A DNA stretch of 64,000 nucleotides. Origin: WTGA01 sp965231865 (GTDB lineage: Bacteria > Pseudomonadota > Gammaproteobacteria > Arenicellales > Poriferihabitantaceae). The notes under the pieces are model-generated. The model did not search any database. It saw only the letters and a list, made by a program, of their open reading frames with translations, and had not been told where the DNA came from. Position numbers and translations under genes: made by a program. The number at the start of each line of letters is the position of its first letter. Within the stretch, counting starts at the first letter, position 1. Location: contig CBDDOJ010000002.1 in the NCBI GenBank assembly GCA_965231865.1, positions 186,001 to 250,000 on the forward strand. Reading direction: 5' to 3'. Positions 8,000-17,723 of the stretch are shown here, piece after piece.

Positions 8000-9928
8000 T
8001 TGACCAAATCGTCCCGAATGCCGACCCACCGATCCATTTCCTCACTGCTGAACCTTTCACGCCAGGCCAAAACCACCCTATTCCTGGCCATTGATTCCGG
8101 TTTGGTCCTGATGGCACTTTGGCTGTCCTACTTCCTGAGGATGGATACCTTCGCGGTACCGGAAAGGCAATGGGTCTGGCTGGGCATGATGGCGCCAGTG
8201 GTGGCGATTCCCGTATTTGTACGCAATGGTCTGTACCGTGCGGTCATCCGCCACATGACCCGGGACACCATCTGGGCAGTCCTGAGAGCGGTGACCCTAT
8301 ACAGCCTGATCTGGGCAGTCATCGTACAGTTCTCGGGGGTTTCAGGGATTCCACACACCCTCATTCTCATCAACTGGGCGGTGGCGCTCATATTCATTGG
8401 CGGCTCACGGTTGACGGCACAGTGGCTGACGAATATCTACATGAACTCGCTGCACAAAAATGGCGGAAAGACCGATAGAAAGAAAGTGCTGATCTACGGG
8501 GCAGGGGAAGCCGGCATCCAGCTCGCCGCCGGTCTGGCCTCTCACCATCAAACCGAAGTGGTCGGGTTTATCGATGACTCTTCCCGTTTGTACAACCAGT
8601 ATATCCGGGGGCACCGGGTGTATTCATCGGAGAATTTGCAGGAACTGGTCCGCTCCACGGCGGCTTCAGAAATCCTGCTGGCACTGCCATCGGTTTCCTG
8701 GGGTCGGCGTACCGAGATCTTAACGGCACTGGAACCGCTTCCCGTACAGGTCCGGACCCTGCCGGATATTGCGTCGATTGCTTCGGGGAAGGTCAAGGTT
8801 CAGGATATCCGGGCCATCAACATCGCCGATTTGCTCGGCCGCGAATCGGTCCCGCCGGATGAAAACCTGATGCGCAGGAATATCGACAATCAAATCGTTA
8901 TGGTGACCGGTGCAGGCGGCTCGATCGGCTCGGAATTGTGCCGGCAAATTGCAATGCTGAATCCGAAACGGATCGTGCTTTTCGAGCAAAGCGAGTTTAA
9001 CCTGTATACCATTGACCGGGAACTCGGTCGGGGCAAGGTGGATTACGTTTCCATTTTGGGGTCCGTATACGACACCGACTACATGGCGGAACAGTGCCGG
9101 CGTTATCGGGTAAACACCCTGTTCCATGCGGCCGCCTACAAGCATGTCCCCCTGGTTGAAGCCAATCTGGAAATGGGGGTGCAGAACAATATTTTCGGGA
9201 CCCATTCCGTTGCCTTGGCAGCTATCAAGGCGAATGTCAACAAATTCGTCCTGATTTCCACGGACAAGGCCGTACGCCCCTCCAATGTGATGGGCGCGAC
9301 GAAAAGATTTTCCGAGCTGATCCTGCAATCGCTCGACAACACCCCCCTTGGGAAAGGGACCCGCTTCATCATTGTGCGATTTGGCAACGTGATTGATTCG
9401 TCCGGATCGGTTATTCCCTTGTTTCGTAACCAGATCAACGTGGGGGGACCGGTAACGGTCACCGACCCCGATGTGACGCGTTACTTCATGACCATCCCGG
9501 AAGCCTCCCAGCTGGTGATTCAGGCGGGTGCCATGGGAAAGGGGGGCGAAGTGTTTGTTCTGGACATGGGGGATTCGGTCAAAATTTATGATCTGGCCGT
9601 AAAAATGATCAAGCTGAGCGGCCTGACACTGAAAAATGACCGGAATCCGGACGGGGATATCGGGATTGAATTTACCGGGCTGCGGCCCGGAGAAAAACTG
9701 CATGAGGAATTGTTGATCGGCGACAACGTGTCCAAGACACAGCATGACCGCATCATGATGGTCAGTGAAAAATTTGTGCCCTGGGCAGAAATCGAGAAGA
9801 AACTGGGGGAGCTCAACCGTCAGGTCAGGCACGGCGGTAACGGAGAAATCCGCAAGATACTGTCTACGGTGGTGGAAGGATATTCATCCGACCCGGCTTC
9901 TTTCCGGGATGCGGGGATTCCACAGTGA
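8000..9928 (+). CDS. Membrane-bound UDP-sugar 4,6-dehydratase (WbpM/PglF/CapD family)
   Basis: A 642-residue protein. Four hydrophobic segments occupy about residues 28-135. A CoA-binding-like Rossmann region follows (VLIYGAGEAGIQLAAGL, about 163-179). The C-terminal dehydratase domain begins at VMVTGAGGSIGSELCRQIA (about 300-318) and carries AAYKHVPLVEAN and STDKAVRPSNVMGATKR, the family's STDK active-site form in place of YxxxK. These enzymes make 4-keto-6-deoxy sugars from UDP-GlcNAc for capsule, O-antigen or protein glycosylation. No other polysaccharide gene is next to it; the restriction island starts just behind it and may have split a larger locus. An alternative start lies six codons downstream. 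Confidence 0.88.
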   Translation: MTKSSRMPTHRSISSLLNLSRQAKTTLFLAIDSGLVLMALWLSYFLRMDTFAVPERQWVWLGMMAPVVAIPVFVRNGLYRAVIRHMTRDTIWAVLRAVTLYSLIWAVIVQFSGVSGIPHTLILINWAVALIFIGGSRLTAQWLTNIYMNSLHKNGGKTDRKKVLIYGAGEAGIQLAAGLASHHQTEVVGFIDDSSRLYNQYIRGHRVYSSENLQELVRSTAASEILLALPSVSWGRRTEILTALEPLPVQVRTLPDIASIASGKVKVQDIRAINIADLLGRESVPPDENLMRRNIDNQIVMVTGAGGSIGSELCRQIAMLNPKRIVLFEQSEFNLYTIDRELGRGKVDYVSILGSVYDTDYMAEQCRRYRVNTLFHAAAYKHVPLVEANLEMGVQNNIFGTHSVALAAIKANVNKFVLISTDKAVRPSNVMGATKRFSELILQSLDNTPLGKGTRFIIVRFGNVIDSSGSVIPLFRNQINVGGPVTVTDPDVTRYFMTIPEASQLVIQAGAMGKGGEVFVLDMGDSVKIYDLAVKMIKLSGLTLKNDRNPDGDIGIEFTGLRPGEKLHEELLIGDNVSKTQHDRIMMVSEKFVPWAEIEKKLGELNRQVRHGGNGEIRKILSTVVEGYSSDPASFRDAGIPQ

Positions 9929-10465
9929 CCCCATCTGCCTGACCGATGGACATCACAGAGGTTAAGTAAAGAACTGGCGCACTTGGGCAGGGTCCTCAAT
10001 CGGGCCCACTCAGTTTCCCACCGCGGCTGCAACGCGACAGCGCCCACTTCCACGATCATTCCATCTGATACTAGAAATTCCAAAGACGCTTGCTGTTCCC
10101 TGTCAGTCCATAGAAGGCACAATGCCCCCTTGATCACCCGCGAGAGATACGCATGCTGTGCCTTCAAGTAATGGCATGGTCCGTTGAACAACTCTACGTG
10201 TCGACCCGGTCTAGCAGTTTTGATAAACTCCATGAACGGACAGATTTCGTCGGATACGCCCTTAACAATCTTTGCCTTGAAATCGGCATGCAACGAGGAC
10301 TCTCCAAAACATCCCGGGAGGGTGCCCAAACGCCACATTGTTTAAACCACGTCTCCGGAATGCTCTGTAAGCTATTTGCCGAGAACTACGCCAATACACC
10401 AAGAAAAAGAGGCAACCCCATAATCGGCCATTGCGCTGGAAAAACGAAACTGGAAGGTCCTTCAA
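9929..10465. other. Gap at the left edge of the restriction island
   Basis: These 537 bases hold no gene that I recognise. Composition shifts here from the CCGG-rich style of the flanking chromosome to a more mixed one. An open frame on the minus strand (about 9965-10338) contains a plausible amino-acid pattern (FMEFIKTARPGRHVELFNGP, then YLSRVIKGALCLLWTD), so it may be a decayed gene carried in with the island. It runs without a stop into the end of the preceding dehydratase gene. A GGAAGG ribosome-binding site precedes hsdM. Confidence 0.4.
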
Positions 10466-11962
10466 ATGATTACAGGCAACATCAAAACCCAAATCGACCA
10501 CATATGGAATTCATTATGGTCCGGCGGCATCTCGAACCCACTGGAGGTGATGGAGCAGATCACCTACTTGCTGTTCCTCCGCCGGCTCGGCGATATGCAC
10601 ACGCTGGAGGAGAACAAGGCCAATCGGCTCAAGAAGCCGATTGAGCGGCGAGTCTTCCCAAAGGGCAAAGACACCAAAGGCCGGCCCTATGAGGACTTCC
10701 GCTGGTCGCGCTTCAAGCACTTCGCCCCGGCCGAGATGTTTGCGGTGGTGGGGGAGCATATCTTTCCCTATCTGCGCACCGACTTGGCACAGCAGTTCAG
10801 CGGTGCCGACTCGACCTACGCGCTCCACATGAAGGACGCGCGATTCACCATCCCGAACCCGGCGCTGCTGGCCAAGGTGGTGGACCTGCTCGACAAGGTT
10901 CCAATGGAGGAACGCGACACCAAAGGCGATGTCTACGAGTACATACTCGGCAAGATCTCGAGCGCCGGACAGAACGGACAGTTCCGCACACCGCGTCACA
11001 TCATCCAGCTGATGGTGGAACTCACGGCGCCCCAGCCCACTGATGTCGTCTGCGACCCGGCCTGCGGCACGGCGGGCTTCCTGGTGGCGGCCGGTGAGTA
11101 CCTGCGCGAGCATCACCCGAACCTACTGCACGACACGAAGCTGCGCGAGCACTTCCACCACGGCCTGTTCCATGGCTTCGACTTCGACAACACCATGCTG
11201 CGCATCGGCAGCATGAACATGCTACTTCACGGCGTAGAGAACCCGAACATCCGCTACCGTGATTCGCTGGCACAGGAGCACGGGAGCGAGGAGGAAAAGT
11301 ACACGCTGGTGCTAACCAATCCTCCTTTCGCCGGTAGCCTCGACTACGAAAACACCGCCAAGGACCTACAGCAAATCGTCAAGACTAAGAAAACCGAGCT
11401 ACTTTTCCTCGCGCTCTTCCTTCGGCTCCTGAAGCCTGGTGGTCGTGCCGCGGTCATCGTGCCCGACGGAGTACTCTTTGGGTCGAGCAAGGCGCACAAA
11501 ACCCTGCGCAGGACTCTGGTCGAGGAACAGAAGCTCGATGCTATCGTCTCCATGCCCTCCGGTGTCTTCAAGCCCTACGCCGGGGTCTCCACCGCCATCC
11601 TGCTCTTTACCAAGACCAACTCTGGCGGCACCGACGACGTTTGGTTCTACGACATGCAGTCGGACGGCTACTCGCTGAACGACAAGCGCACACCGCAACC
11701 GGAGAAGAGCGATCTGGCCGACATTCTCGCCCGCTGGCGGAACCGCGAAGCCGAGCGCAAACAGGCGCGAACGGACCAGAGTTTCCTGGTGCCCAAGTCC
11801 GAAATTGCAGACAACGACTACGACCTTTCCATCAATCACTACAAAGAAGTGGCGTACAAGGCGGTGGAGCACGCCTCGCCAATAGTCATCATGAATCGAC
11901 TTGCTGAGATCGAAACCGAGATTGCAAAGGGGCGAAGGGAGCTAGAGGGAATGCTCACGTGA
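10466..11962 (+). CDS. hsdM: Type I restriction-modification system, methyltransferase subunit
   Basis: A 498-residue N6-adenine methyltransferase subunit. The HsdM N-terminal helical domain covers about residues 5-140. The catalytic domain has the SAM-binding motif DPACGTAGFL (197-206) and the catalytic NPPF motif (about 285-288). A QFRTPRHIIQLMVEL segment (about 172-186) precedes the SAM site as in other HsdM proteins. It overlaps hsdS by 4 bases. Codon and base usage differ from the flanking genes, which suggests horizontal transfer. Confidence 0.95.
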   Translation: MITGNIKTQIDHIWNSLWSGGISNPLEVMEQITYLLFLRRLGDMHTLEENKANRLKKPIERRVFPKGKDTKGRPYEDFRWSRFKHFAPAEMFAVVGEHIFPYLRTDLAQQFSGADSTYALHMKDARFTIPNPALLAKVVDLLDKVPMEERDTKGDVYEYILGKISSAGQNGQFRTPRHIIQLMVELTAPQPTDVVCDPACGTAGFLVAAGEYLREHHPNLLHDTKLREHFHHGLFHGFDFDNTMLRIGSMNMLLHGVENPNIRYRDSLAQEHGSEEEKYTLVLTNPPFAGSLDYENTAKDLQQIVKTKKTELLFLALFLRLLKPGGRAAVIVPDGVLFGSSKAHKTLRRTLVEEQKLDAIVSMPSGVFKPYAGVSTAILLFTKTNSGGTDDVWFYDMQSDGYSLNDKRTPQPEKSDLADILARWRNREAERKQARTDQSFLVPKSEIADNDYDLSINHYKEVAYKAVEHASPIVIMNRLAEIETEIAKGRRELEGMLT

Positions 11963-13080
11963 ACGTTCGAAGACTACCCTTCCTTGACGTGTTCAAGGAT
12001 GTATCTGGTGGGAACATCAAGACCCTGCAGAGGGAGTTCCTTGATGAGGGAGAAATCCCCATCGTGGACCAGGGCCAAAGGCTTGTCGCCGGCTTCGTGA
12101 ATGACCGATCACGGGTTTGCAAAGCCAAGCCACCAGTTTTAGTTTTCGGCGATCATACCAAGATAATAAAGTACGTGGATTTCGAGTTCGCAATGGGAGC
12201 CGATGGGACGAAAGTACTCGTGCCCAAGGTCGAGAGCGACACGAAGTATCTCTACTATGCGCTCAATGCTGTGGAAATTCCTGAAGCAGGGTATAGCCGA
12301 CACTACAAATTCTTAAAGGAAACTCAAATTCCCCTCCCGCCCCTTGGTGAGCAGAAGCGGATTGCGGGGATTCTGGATGCAGCGGACGCCTTGCGGGCCA
12401 AGCGCCGCGAGGCTCTCGCACAACTCGACACCCTCACCAAATCTATTTTCTTCGATATGTTCGGGGACCCCGCCACGAATCTGAAGGGGTGGCCAGTGGT
12501 GACCATTGCGGATATATGCGAAGTAAAGGGTGGTAAAAGGCTTCCGAAAGGCGAACAATATTCCCCGACACCGACGTCGCATCGCTACATAAGAGTGGTG
12601 GACCTGAAAGATGGCCACGTCGATGAACAGAAACTCGTCTTCTTGAGGCCGGAGATTCAGACTCAGATAGCAAATTATGTTGTGAATTTCGGTGACATCA
12701 TCATCTCGATCGCCGGCTCTATCGGGCTGGTTGCGCCAGTACCAGCCACACTTGATGGCGTCAATCTAACAGAGAATGCGGCGAAACTTGTTCCGCGTCG
12801 CAGGAAGGAGTTCGATGCAGTTTTTCTCGCTGCCTACCTTCAAACTCCATACGCACAGAGCCAGATCAGGTCTCAAGTCGGACAGGTAACCATTGGGAAA
12901 CTGGCACTGTTCCGAATTAAGAAAATCAAGGTACCCCTCCCCAAACTTTCTCTTCAGCGCAAGTTTGTCCTGCATATTTCTACGCTGCGGAAACATTACA
13001 CGGTGCTACGGAGAGCGCAGTTGGAACTTGACAACCTCTTTGTTTCTCTCCAGCAGCGTGCCTTCCGAGGAGAACTTTAG
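11959..13080 (+). CDS. hsdS: Type I restriction-modification system, specificity subunit
   Basis: A 373-residue HsdS with two target-recognition domains. The first spans about residues 1-125 and ends in the conserved IPLPPLGEQKRIAGILDAADALRAKR helix. The second spans about 165-330 (WPVVTIADICEVKGGKRLPKGEQY) and is followed by KVPLPKLSLQRKFVLHI and a second coiled region. The start at GTG/MNVRRLPFLDV overlaps hsdM by 4 bases (GTGA). The recognition sequence cannot be read from the protein. The first domain is somewhat short, but both halves keep their conserved spacer helices, so the subunit looks intact. Confidence 0.93.
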   Translation: MNVRRLPFLDVFKDVSGGNIKTLQREFLDEGEIPIVDQGQRLVAGFVNDRSRVCKAKPPVLVFGDHTKIIKYVDFEFAMGADGTKVLVPKVESDTKYLYYALNAVEIPEAGYSRHYKFLKETQIPLPPLGEQKRIAGILDAADALRAKRREALAQLDTLTKSIFFDMFGDPATNLKGWPVVTIADICEVKGGKRLPKGEQYSPTPTSHRYIRVVDLKDGHVDEQKLVFLRPEIQTQIANYVVNFGDIIISIAGSIGLVAPVPATLDGVNLTENAAKLVPRRRKEFDAVFLAAYLQTPYAQSQIRSQVGQVTIGKLALFRIKKIKVPLPKLSLQRKFVLHISTLRKHYTVLRRAQLELDNLFVSLQQRAFRGEL

Positions 13081-13082
13081 CC

Positions 13083-14000
13083 GTGCACAGCGAATTTGTC
13101 GCCGTGTGGTCGGAGATGTGGAAGGAGGTCTGGCTCCCGCTGATCAACCAGCCACTGCGTGAAGGCGAAGACAATGTCCCAGAAGACATCTTCTGTGAGC
13201 TGTACCGAGAAGCCGCCAAGGCACTCAATGCGCAACCATCCATCGAAGCACTGGCCGACATCATCGACGATCCAGTTGAAAGCCGGGAGGCCTTCGAAAA
13301 GACGACCGCGACCCATCTCATGGACGAGCGATCGGTGGTGACGTTCCTGGAGGCCGCGCACTCGATACTTGATGATCTGGGCGGCGACGAACTCTCGAAC
13401 CGCTACTTCAACTTGCTCTTCGGTTTCATCGACAAGTTCAGTCTGCACTACGACCTGCAGCACCCCTGCATTCTCTACCCCACTTTGCCGGGAATATTTG
13501 CCAGCCTCGTACACGACCTGGGGGCACTCACAAAACCCGATCCGCATCTCAACGCACTCATGAGGGATTTCGAGGATTCCATACGGGACCTGAGTCACGG
13601 CAACTCGGAGCACCGCATAAAGACCTGCATCTCGAAGCAGGTGAACCTCCTTGAGGCAATCGGTCAAGCCGCGCCCGGTGTCACCCAAAACACGCTGGGG
13701 GGGATTTGCAATGAGGTCGGCACCTGGCCACATGAGAAGATCAAGGAGGCAATGAAGAGCCTGTATGGGTTCGCATCGGACTATCCAAGTATTCGTCACG
13801 GTGGAACATCGACATCCGCACTGCGTGCGGTCGACATGCGCGACATGGTGGCGTTGTCTATCCTGTTGATGGGTTTCACGCCATATCTGGAAAGCCGTCT
13901 GAGCGCGGATTCGATCTTCGGACGAGGTGCTGACCATGTTGAACACGTTCCGCCGGTGGCGGTTCCGCTGAGCGGCCCTGTGGGCTCCTCGGGTCGGTGA
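13083..14000 (+). CDS. Unrecognised protein between hsdS and hsdR
   Basis: A 305-residue soluble protein starting at GTG, 2 bases after the hsdS stop and 22 before hsdR, so it is clearly part of the hsd operon. I recognise no enzyme motif. The N-terminal half is helical and acidic. The C-terminal part (about residues 235-285: SLYGFASDYPSIRHGG...VDMRDMVALSILLMGF) looks like the C-terminal domain found in abortive-infection and HEPN-like proteins, where an Arg-His pair follows a helix. That resemblance is from memory and weak. A role as an accessory defence protein or regulator of the restriction system is inferred from position only. Confidence 0.75.
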   Translation: MHSEFVAVWSEMWKEVWLPLINQPLREGEDNVPEDIFCELYREAAKALNAQPSIEALADIIDDPVESREAFEKTTATHLMDERSVVTFLEAAHSILDDLGGDELSNRYFNLLFGFIDKFSLHYDLQHPCILYPTLPGIFASLVHDLGALTKPDPHLNALMRDFEDSIRDLSHGNSEHRIKTCISKQVNLLEAIGQAAPGVTQNTLGGICNEVGTWPHEKIKEAMKSLYGFASDYPSIRHGGTSTSALRAVDMRDMVALSILLMGFTPYLESRLSADSIFGRGADHVEHVPPVAVPLSGPVGSSGR

Positions 14001-14022
14001 GCATGCCAAGGAGACTTCTGGA

Positions 14023-17000
14023 GTGCCTCGCTTTCTGGGGGTGGAAGCAGTGAGTCAGTTCACCTTTCTCCAGCACGAATGGTCACTGGTGTTTGACTCT
14101 GCTACCAAGGCGGAGGCTACCGTGCATGGAGATCCACGCACGGCCTGCTTTTACTCCCGGCGCACGCTGGAGCTGGTGGTGCACTGGGCCTACAAACACG
14201 ATGCGGCACTCCGGTTGCCCTACCAAGACAACCTCTCGGCGCTCATCCACGAACCGAGCTTCAAGCAGACCGCAGGCGAGGCGGTGTTCAGCAAGGCGCG
14301 AGTAATCATCACACTCGGCAATCGTGCGGTGCACAGCCACCGTACCGTGCCGGAATCCGACGCACTGGCGGCGTTGCGCGAGCTTTTCCATGTGGCCTAC
14401 TGGTTCGCGCGGACATACGCCCGCACCCAACGTCCGGCGCCTGGGCTCGCCTTCGATCCGACGGTGCTGCCCCGGCCCGCCGCGACTGGGCAGCAGACCG
14501 CGGAACAACTTCGTACGCTTTCGGCAGGACTCCGGGAGCGCGACGAGAAGCTCACGACGCTGCTCGCAGACAAGGATGCGCTCGACGAGGAACTTAAACG
14601 CTTGCGGGCCGAGGTGGCCGAAGCCAAACAGACAATCGCCGCACAGCCAGATACCCACGACTACTCCGAAGCGAAAACCCGCGACTACTTCATCGACCTG
14701 CTGCTGAAGGAAGCCGATTGGCTGCTCGATCAGGACCGCGACCGCGAATTCGAGGTCAGTGGGATGCCCAATTCCAAGGGCAATGGCTTCGTGGACTATG
14801 TCCTCTGGGGCGACGGCGGAAAGCCGCTTGGTCTCGTCGAAGCCAAGCGCACACGGCGCGACGCACGCGTCGGCCAGCAGCAGGCCAAGCTCTATGCCGA
14901 TTGCCTGGAGCACCAGTTCGGGCAGCGGCCGATCATCTTCTACTCGAATGGCTACGAGCATTGGATTTGGGACGACACCCGCTACCCGCCGCGGCGGGTT
15001 CAGGGTTTCTACAAGAAGGCGGAACTTGATCTGTTGATCCAGCGCCGGGAGATGCGACGCACGCTGGCGACGGCTCCAATCAACTCGGAGATCGTTGAGC
15101 GCCACTACCAAACTCGCGCCATCCGCCGCATTACCGAGGCCTTCGAGTACGACCACGACCGCAAGGCACTACTCGTGATGGCGACGGGTGCTGGTAAGAC
15201 ACGCACGGTGATCGCGCTCTCCGACCTGCTTATGCGCTGCAACTGGGCTAAGCGCGTGCTCTTCCTCGCCGATCGGGTAGCACTGGTGAACCAGGCAGTC
15301 AATGCCTTCAAGCGGCACTTTCCCGACGTCCCTCCTGTCAACCTGGTCACCGAGAGGAATGCCGAGGGCCGCGTCTACGTGTCGACATATCCGACCATGA
15401 TGGGGCTGATCGACGAAGTCCACGACGACCAGCGACGCTTTGGGGTAGGACATTTCGACCTGGTGATCATCGACGAAGCGCACCGCTCGGTATTCCAGAA
15501 GTACCGCGCCGTCCTCGACTACTTCGACTCACTCCTGATCGGGCTCACAGCGACGCCCAAGGACGATGTGGACCGCAACACCTACGGCCTGTTCGACCTA
15601 GAGGACGGCGTGCCGACCGACGCCTACTCCCTGGAGGAGGCTGTGCGCGATGGCTTCCTCGTGCCACCCAAGGCCGTTGCGGTGCCGCTCAAGTTCCAGC
15701 GGGAAGGTATCAAGTACAACGAGCTGCCGGAGGAGGACAAGGACCAGTGGGATGCGCTGGAATGGGCCGACGATGGCTCGGTGCCCGACCGGGTCGAGGC
15801 CGAGGCAGTAAACAAGTGGCTGTTCAATAAGGACACCGTGGACAAGGTGCTGGCGCACCTGATGACGCGCGGTGTCTCGGTCGCGGGCGGTGACCGGCTG
15901 GGCAAGACGATCCTTTTCGCTAAGAACCAAGCCCATGCGGAGTTCATCGCCGAACGTTTCAACGCCCATTATCCACATTACAAGGGCGACTTCGCCCGCG
16001 TCATCACTTTCAAGACAGAGTATGCACAGAGCCTGATCGACAGCTTTTCGAACAAGGAGAAAAACCCCCATCTCGCGATCTCGGTGGATATGCTCGACAC
16101 TGGCATCGACGTTCCTGAGGTGGCGAACCTAGTCTTCTTCAAGCTGGTGCGCTCGAAGACCAAATTCTGGCAGATGGTGGGTCGAGGCACGCGACTCTGC
16201 CCCGACCTGTTCGGGCCGAGCCAGAACAAGGAGATGTTCTACCTCTTCGACTACTGCCAGAACCTCGAGTACTTCAGCCAGAACATCCCGGACACCGAGG
16301 GGTCGGTCGCCGATTCGCTCGGCAAGCGCCTGTTCAATACACGGCTAGCGCTGATTTCTATCCTGGACGATCAGAGCGACGAAGCCGAATCGGATGACGT
16401 CAGGGAGCCTGCGGCCACCGACGGCGAGCCGAAGTCAAACGCCGCCGTTCGCCGATCACTTGCCAACCATCTACAACGCGAAGTCGAGGCTATGAATCTC
16501 AACAACTTCGTGGTTCGCCCACGGCGTCGGCTTGTCGAGAAATACGCAAAGCCAGAATCTTGGGTTTCACTGCCGAAAGAGACCCTGACAGACCTCTCGC
16601 AAGAGGTGGCCGGGTTGCCTTCGGGGTTAGACCCGGAGAACGAGGAGGCTAAGCGTTTCGACCTGCTCGCGCTGAGCCTTCAACTTAGCCTTCTCCGGCA
16701 CGAGCCGGACTTCGTCCGGCTACGTGATCGCGTCAAGCAGATCACCGGCCTGCTTGAGGAAAAGGCCACCATTCCGATGGTGCGGGAACAGATGGTGCTC
16801 ATCCAGGACATACAGACCGACGAGTGGTGGCTGGAGGTCACGGTCCCGATGCTGGAAGTCATGCGTCGTCGACTCCGGAGCTTGATCCAGTTCATCGACA
16901 AACGGCAGCGTAAACCGGTTTACACCGATTTCGAAGATATCATCGGTAGCGAGATCGACATCGACCTACCCGGCTTCGCCCCCGGCATGGATTACTCCAG

Positions 17001-17463
17001 ATTTCTGGCCAAGGCGCGCGCGTTTCTTCGAGAACACATGGACCATGTCGCCATCGGAAAACTGAGAAAGAACAGACCGCTTACCGCGGCTGATCTTGCC
17101 GAGCTGGAGCGGATGCTTGCCGAAAGCGACGTCGGCGCGCCCAACGAGCTTCGACGCGCGGCCGATATGTCCCAGGGACTTGGACTGCTTGTGCGATCAC
17201 TGGTGGGTATGGATCGCAGTGCCGCGAAGGACGCCATGCGGTCCTTCCTTACAGGGAAATCCCTATCGGCCAACCAGATTGAATTCGTGAATCTCGTTAT
17301 CAATCACCTTACCGAGCACGGCATTGTCGCTGCCGATCGACTCTACGAGTCCCCGTTCACCGACATCACACCTCACGGGCCGGATGGCTTGTTCAGTTCC
17401 GTAGAAGTGGATGAATTGTTGCAGGTGCTGGAGACCGTGCGAGCAACGGCGATGGCGGCATGA
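14023..17463 (+). CDS. hsdR: Type I restriction-modification system, endonuclease/translocase subunit
   Basis: An 1146-residue HsdR starting at GTG. It opens with a DUF4145-like helical domain (about residues 10-135) and a coiled coil (about 160-205). The PD-(D/E)xK nuclease follows (FVDYVLWGD...LGLVEAKR, with D258, E273 and K275). The motor has Walker A ATGAGKT (387-393), DEAH (484-487) and LIGLTATPKD (about 509). Domain order resembles the EcoEI-like branch of HsdR. It cuts DNA after ATP-driven translocation when HsdS sites are unmethylated. All motifs are present and the frame is intact, so the system is probably functional. Confidence 0.95.
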   Translation: MPRFLGVEAVSQFTFLQHEWSLVFDSATKAEATVHGDPRTACFYSRRTLELVVHWAYKHDAALRLPYQDNLSALIHEPSFKQTAGEAVFSKARVIITLGNRAVHSHRTVPESDALAALRELFHVAYWFARTYARTQRPAPGLAFDPTVLPRPAATGQQTAEQLRTLSAGLRERDEKLTTLLADKDALDEELKRLRAEVAEAKQTIAAQPDTHDYSEAKTRDYFIDLLLKEADWLLDQDRDREFEVSGMPNSKGNGFVDYVLWGDGGKPLGLVEAKRTRRDARVGQQQAKLYADCLEHQFGQRPIIFYSNGYEHWIWDDTRYPPRRVQGFYKKAELDLLIQRREMRRTLATAPINSEIVERHYQTRAIRRITEAFEYDHDRKALLVMATGAGKTRTVIALSDLLMRCNWAKRVLFLADRVALVNQAVNAFKRHFPDVPPVNLVTERNAEGRVYVSTYPTMMGLIDEVHDDQRRFGVGHFDLVIIDEAHRSVFQKYRAVLDYFDSLLIGLTATPKDDVDRNTYGLFDLEDGVPTDAYSLEEAVRDGFLVPPKAVAVPLKFQREGIKYNELPEEDKDQWDALEWADDGSVPDRVEAEAVNKWLFNKDTVDKVLAHLMTRGVSVAGGDRLGKTILFAKNQAHAEFIAERFNAHYPHYKGDFARVITFKTEYAQSLIDSFSNKEKNPHLAISVDMLDTGIDVPEVANLVFFKLVRSKTKFWQMVGRGTRLCPDLFGPSQNKEMFYLFDYCQNLEYFSQNIPDTEGSVADSLGKRLFNTRLALISILDDQSDEAESDDVREPAATDGEPKSNAAVRRSLANHLQREVEAMNLNNFVVRPRRRLVEKYAKPESWVSLPKETLTDLSQEVAGLPSGLDPENEEAKRFDLLALSLQLSLLRHEPDFVRLRDRVKQITGLLEEKATIPMVREQMVLIQDIQTDEWWLEVTVPMLEVMRRRLRSLIQFIDKRQRKPVYTDFEDIIGSEIDIDLPGFAPGMDYSRFLAKARAFLREHMDHVAIGKLRKNRPLTAADLAELERMLAESDVGAPNELRRAADMSQGLGLLVRSLVGMDRSAAKDAMRSFLTGKSLSANQIEFVNLVINHLTEHGIVAADRLYESPFTDITPHGPDGLFSSVEVDELLQVLETVRATAMAA

Positions 17464-17466
17464 GTC

Positions 17467-17560
17467 AAGGTGCTTCTCTTCCTCCACTATCCGCTCATAG
17501 CTCATCGCCTTGCACTTGGAGGCATTCACGCAAACCTTCGTCCCATCGATAAGATCCCGA
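17467..17560 (-). pseudogene. Transposase fragment, IS1182-like
   Basis: Read on the minus strand this stretch encodes DGTKVCVNASKCKAMSY followed by ERIVEEEKHL. It strongly resembles the internal DGTKVKANASKHKAMSY motif of IS1182-family transposases, a catalytic-core segment. The similarity ends at about 17467, three bases from the hsdR stop, and the rest of the element is missing or decayed. It marks the right end of the restriction island. The remaining bases up to xdhC at 17724 contain no recognisable gene. Confidence 0.6.
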
Positions 17561-17723
17561 AACACACCAAACCCATCCCGTCTCACCTACAAATGAACCA
17601 CCTCCAGAAACAGGCACTTGAAATTAGCCAAATGACACTTGACTTCCGATATTTCGAGTAACAGAGGCAGCTTCCACACGATGCCCCTACCCGATGGTGT
17701 TAAGAGCAAATGATTTGTCCGGT

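Noticed and set aside
9929..17723. Direct repeats that would mark attachment sites of the restriction island
   Set aside because: The two edges share only short chance words such as CAGAGG; no repeat longer than that and no integrase or tRNA gene were seen.
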